From contig WQUU01000138.1 in the NCBI GenBank assembly GCA_009781925.1, positions 1-5,019 on the forward strand: DNA of 5,019 nt. Reading direction: 5' to 3'. Under the pieces are notes generated by a model, which worked only from the letters and a program-made list of their open reading frames with translations, was not told the DNA's origin and ran no database searches. This document shows, piece by piece, positions 4,927 to 5,019 of this stretch (position 1 is its first letter; every line of letters starts with the position of its first letter). The DNA comes from Bacillota bacterium (lineage in GTDB: Bacteria; Bacillota; Clostridia; Oscillospirales; Oscillospiraceae). The translations under genes were made by a program, and so were the position numbers.

Positions 4927-5019
4927 TCATCCCTCCAGCAGCGGCGCATACATCATGATCGCGTGGTTTTCCGCGATGAGCTCGTCCGCGCGCAGCGCGC
5001 CGTCGGGATCAAAAATTTT
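4927..5019 (-). CDS. 3' end of an unidentified gene (partial)
   Basis: The minus strand reads an open frame from the window edge to TGA at 4929-4927, giving 30 C-terminal residues that begin KIFDPDGALRADELIAEN and end MMYAPLLEG. Three things support it as real: the frame is open to the edge, the composition is protein-like (acidic, helix-prone), and an intrinsic terminator in the right orientation starts about eight bases after the stop. I do not recognise the family from so short a tail. The rest of the gene lies to the right of the window. Confidence 0.65.
   Translation of the reverse strand, partial: KIFDPDGALRADELIAENHAIMMYAPLLEG

Noticed and set aside
1..5019. CRISPR array, tRNA, rRNA or phage module
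   Set aside because: No regularly spaced repeats, no tRNA-like cloverleaf with the TTCGA-type arm and no rRNA signature were seen; the only tandem repeat is the three-unit tract at 3805-3861.

Overview
The window is GC-rich, densely packed bacterial chromosome. The gene content and order (alanine racemase followed by an EndoA-type MazF, good Shine-Dalgarno sites, GTG and TTG starts, small secreted Clostridia-type proteins) point to a Firmicute of class Clostridia, probably a high-GC Oscillospiraceae/Ruminococcaceae-like gut anaerobe. This placement is inferred from protein resemblance and was not checked by search.

Layout from left to right. Bases 2-1129 (+) hold a complete-looking alanine racemase gene (alr). 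A 198-base gap follows, with one copy of an interspersed repeat and a candidate promoter. Bases 1328-1684 (+) encode a MazF/EndoA mRNA interferase, with no antitoxin gene beside it. Bases 1696-1790 form a small element with imperfect terminal inverted repeats and internal hairpins, resembling a MITE. Bases 1818-2321 (+) encode a small exported protein of unknown function. A strong two-way hairpin terminator at 2350-2370 separates it from a convergent minus-strand gene (2399-2866) whose product resembles phage tail-fibre or appendage proteins and which appears to start at TTG.

Bases 2867-3020 are a divergent control region with a near-perfect sigma-A promoter (TTGACG-17-TATAAT) firing rightward into tatD (3021-3812, GTG start). 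The end of tatD, including its stop codon, lies inside a second, inverted copy of the repeat found after alr. That copy runs into three 19-base tandem units and then the Shine-Dalgarno of the next gene. Bases 3878-4870 (+) encode a membrane-anchored SGNH/GDSL-hydrolase-like protein that keeps the nucleophile motif but has Ser where the catalytic His is expected. A terminator hairpin (4890-4919) separates it from the 3' end of a minus-strand gene (4927-5019) that leaves the window.

Working together: alr supplies D-alanine for peptidoglycan; mazF is a translation-stress toxin; tatD and the SGNH-like gene probably share one transcript. No large new system is evident. The items most worth checking are the unaccompanied mazF with its likely target pentamer clustered at the gene junctions around it, the MITE-like element, the repeat that supplies a gene's C-terminus, and the altered SGNH active site.
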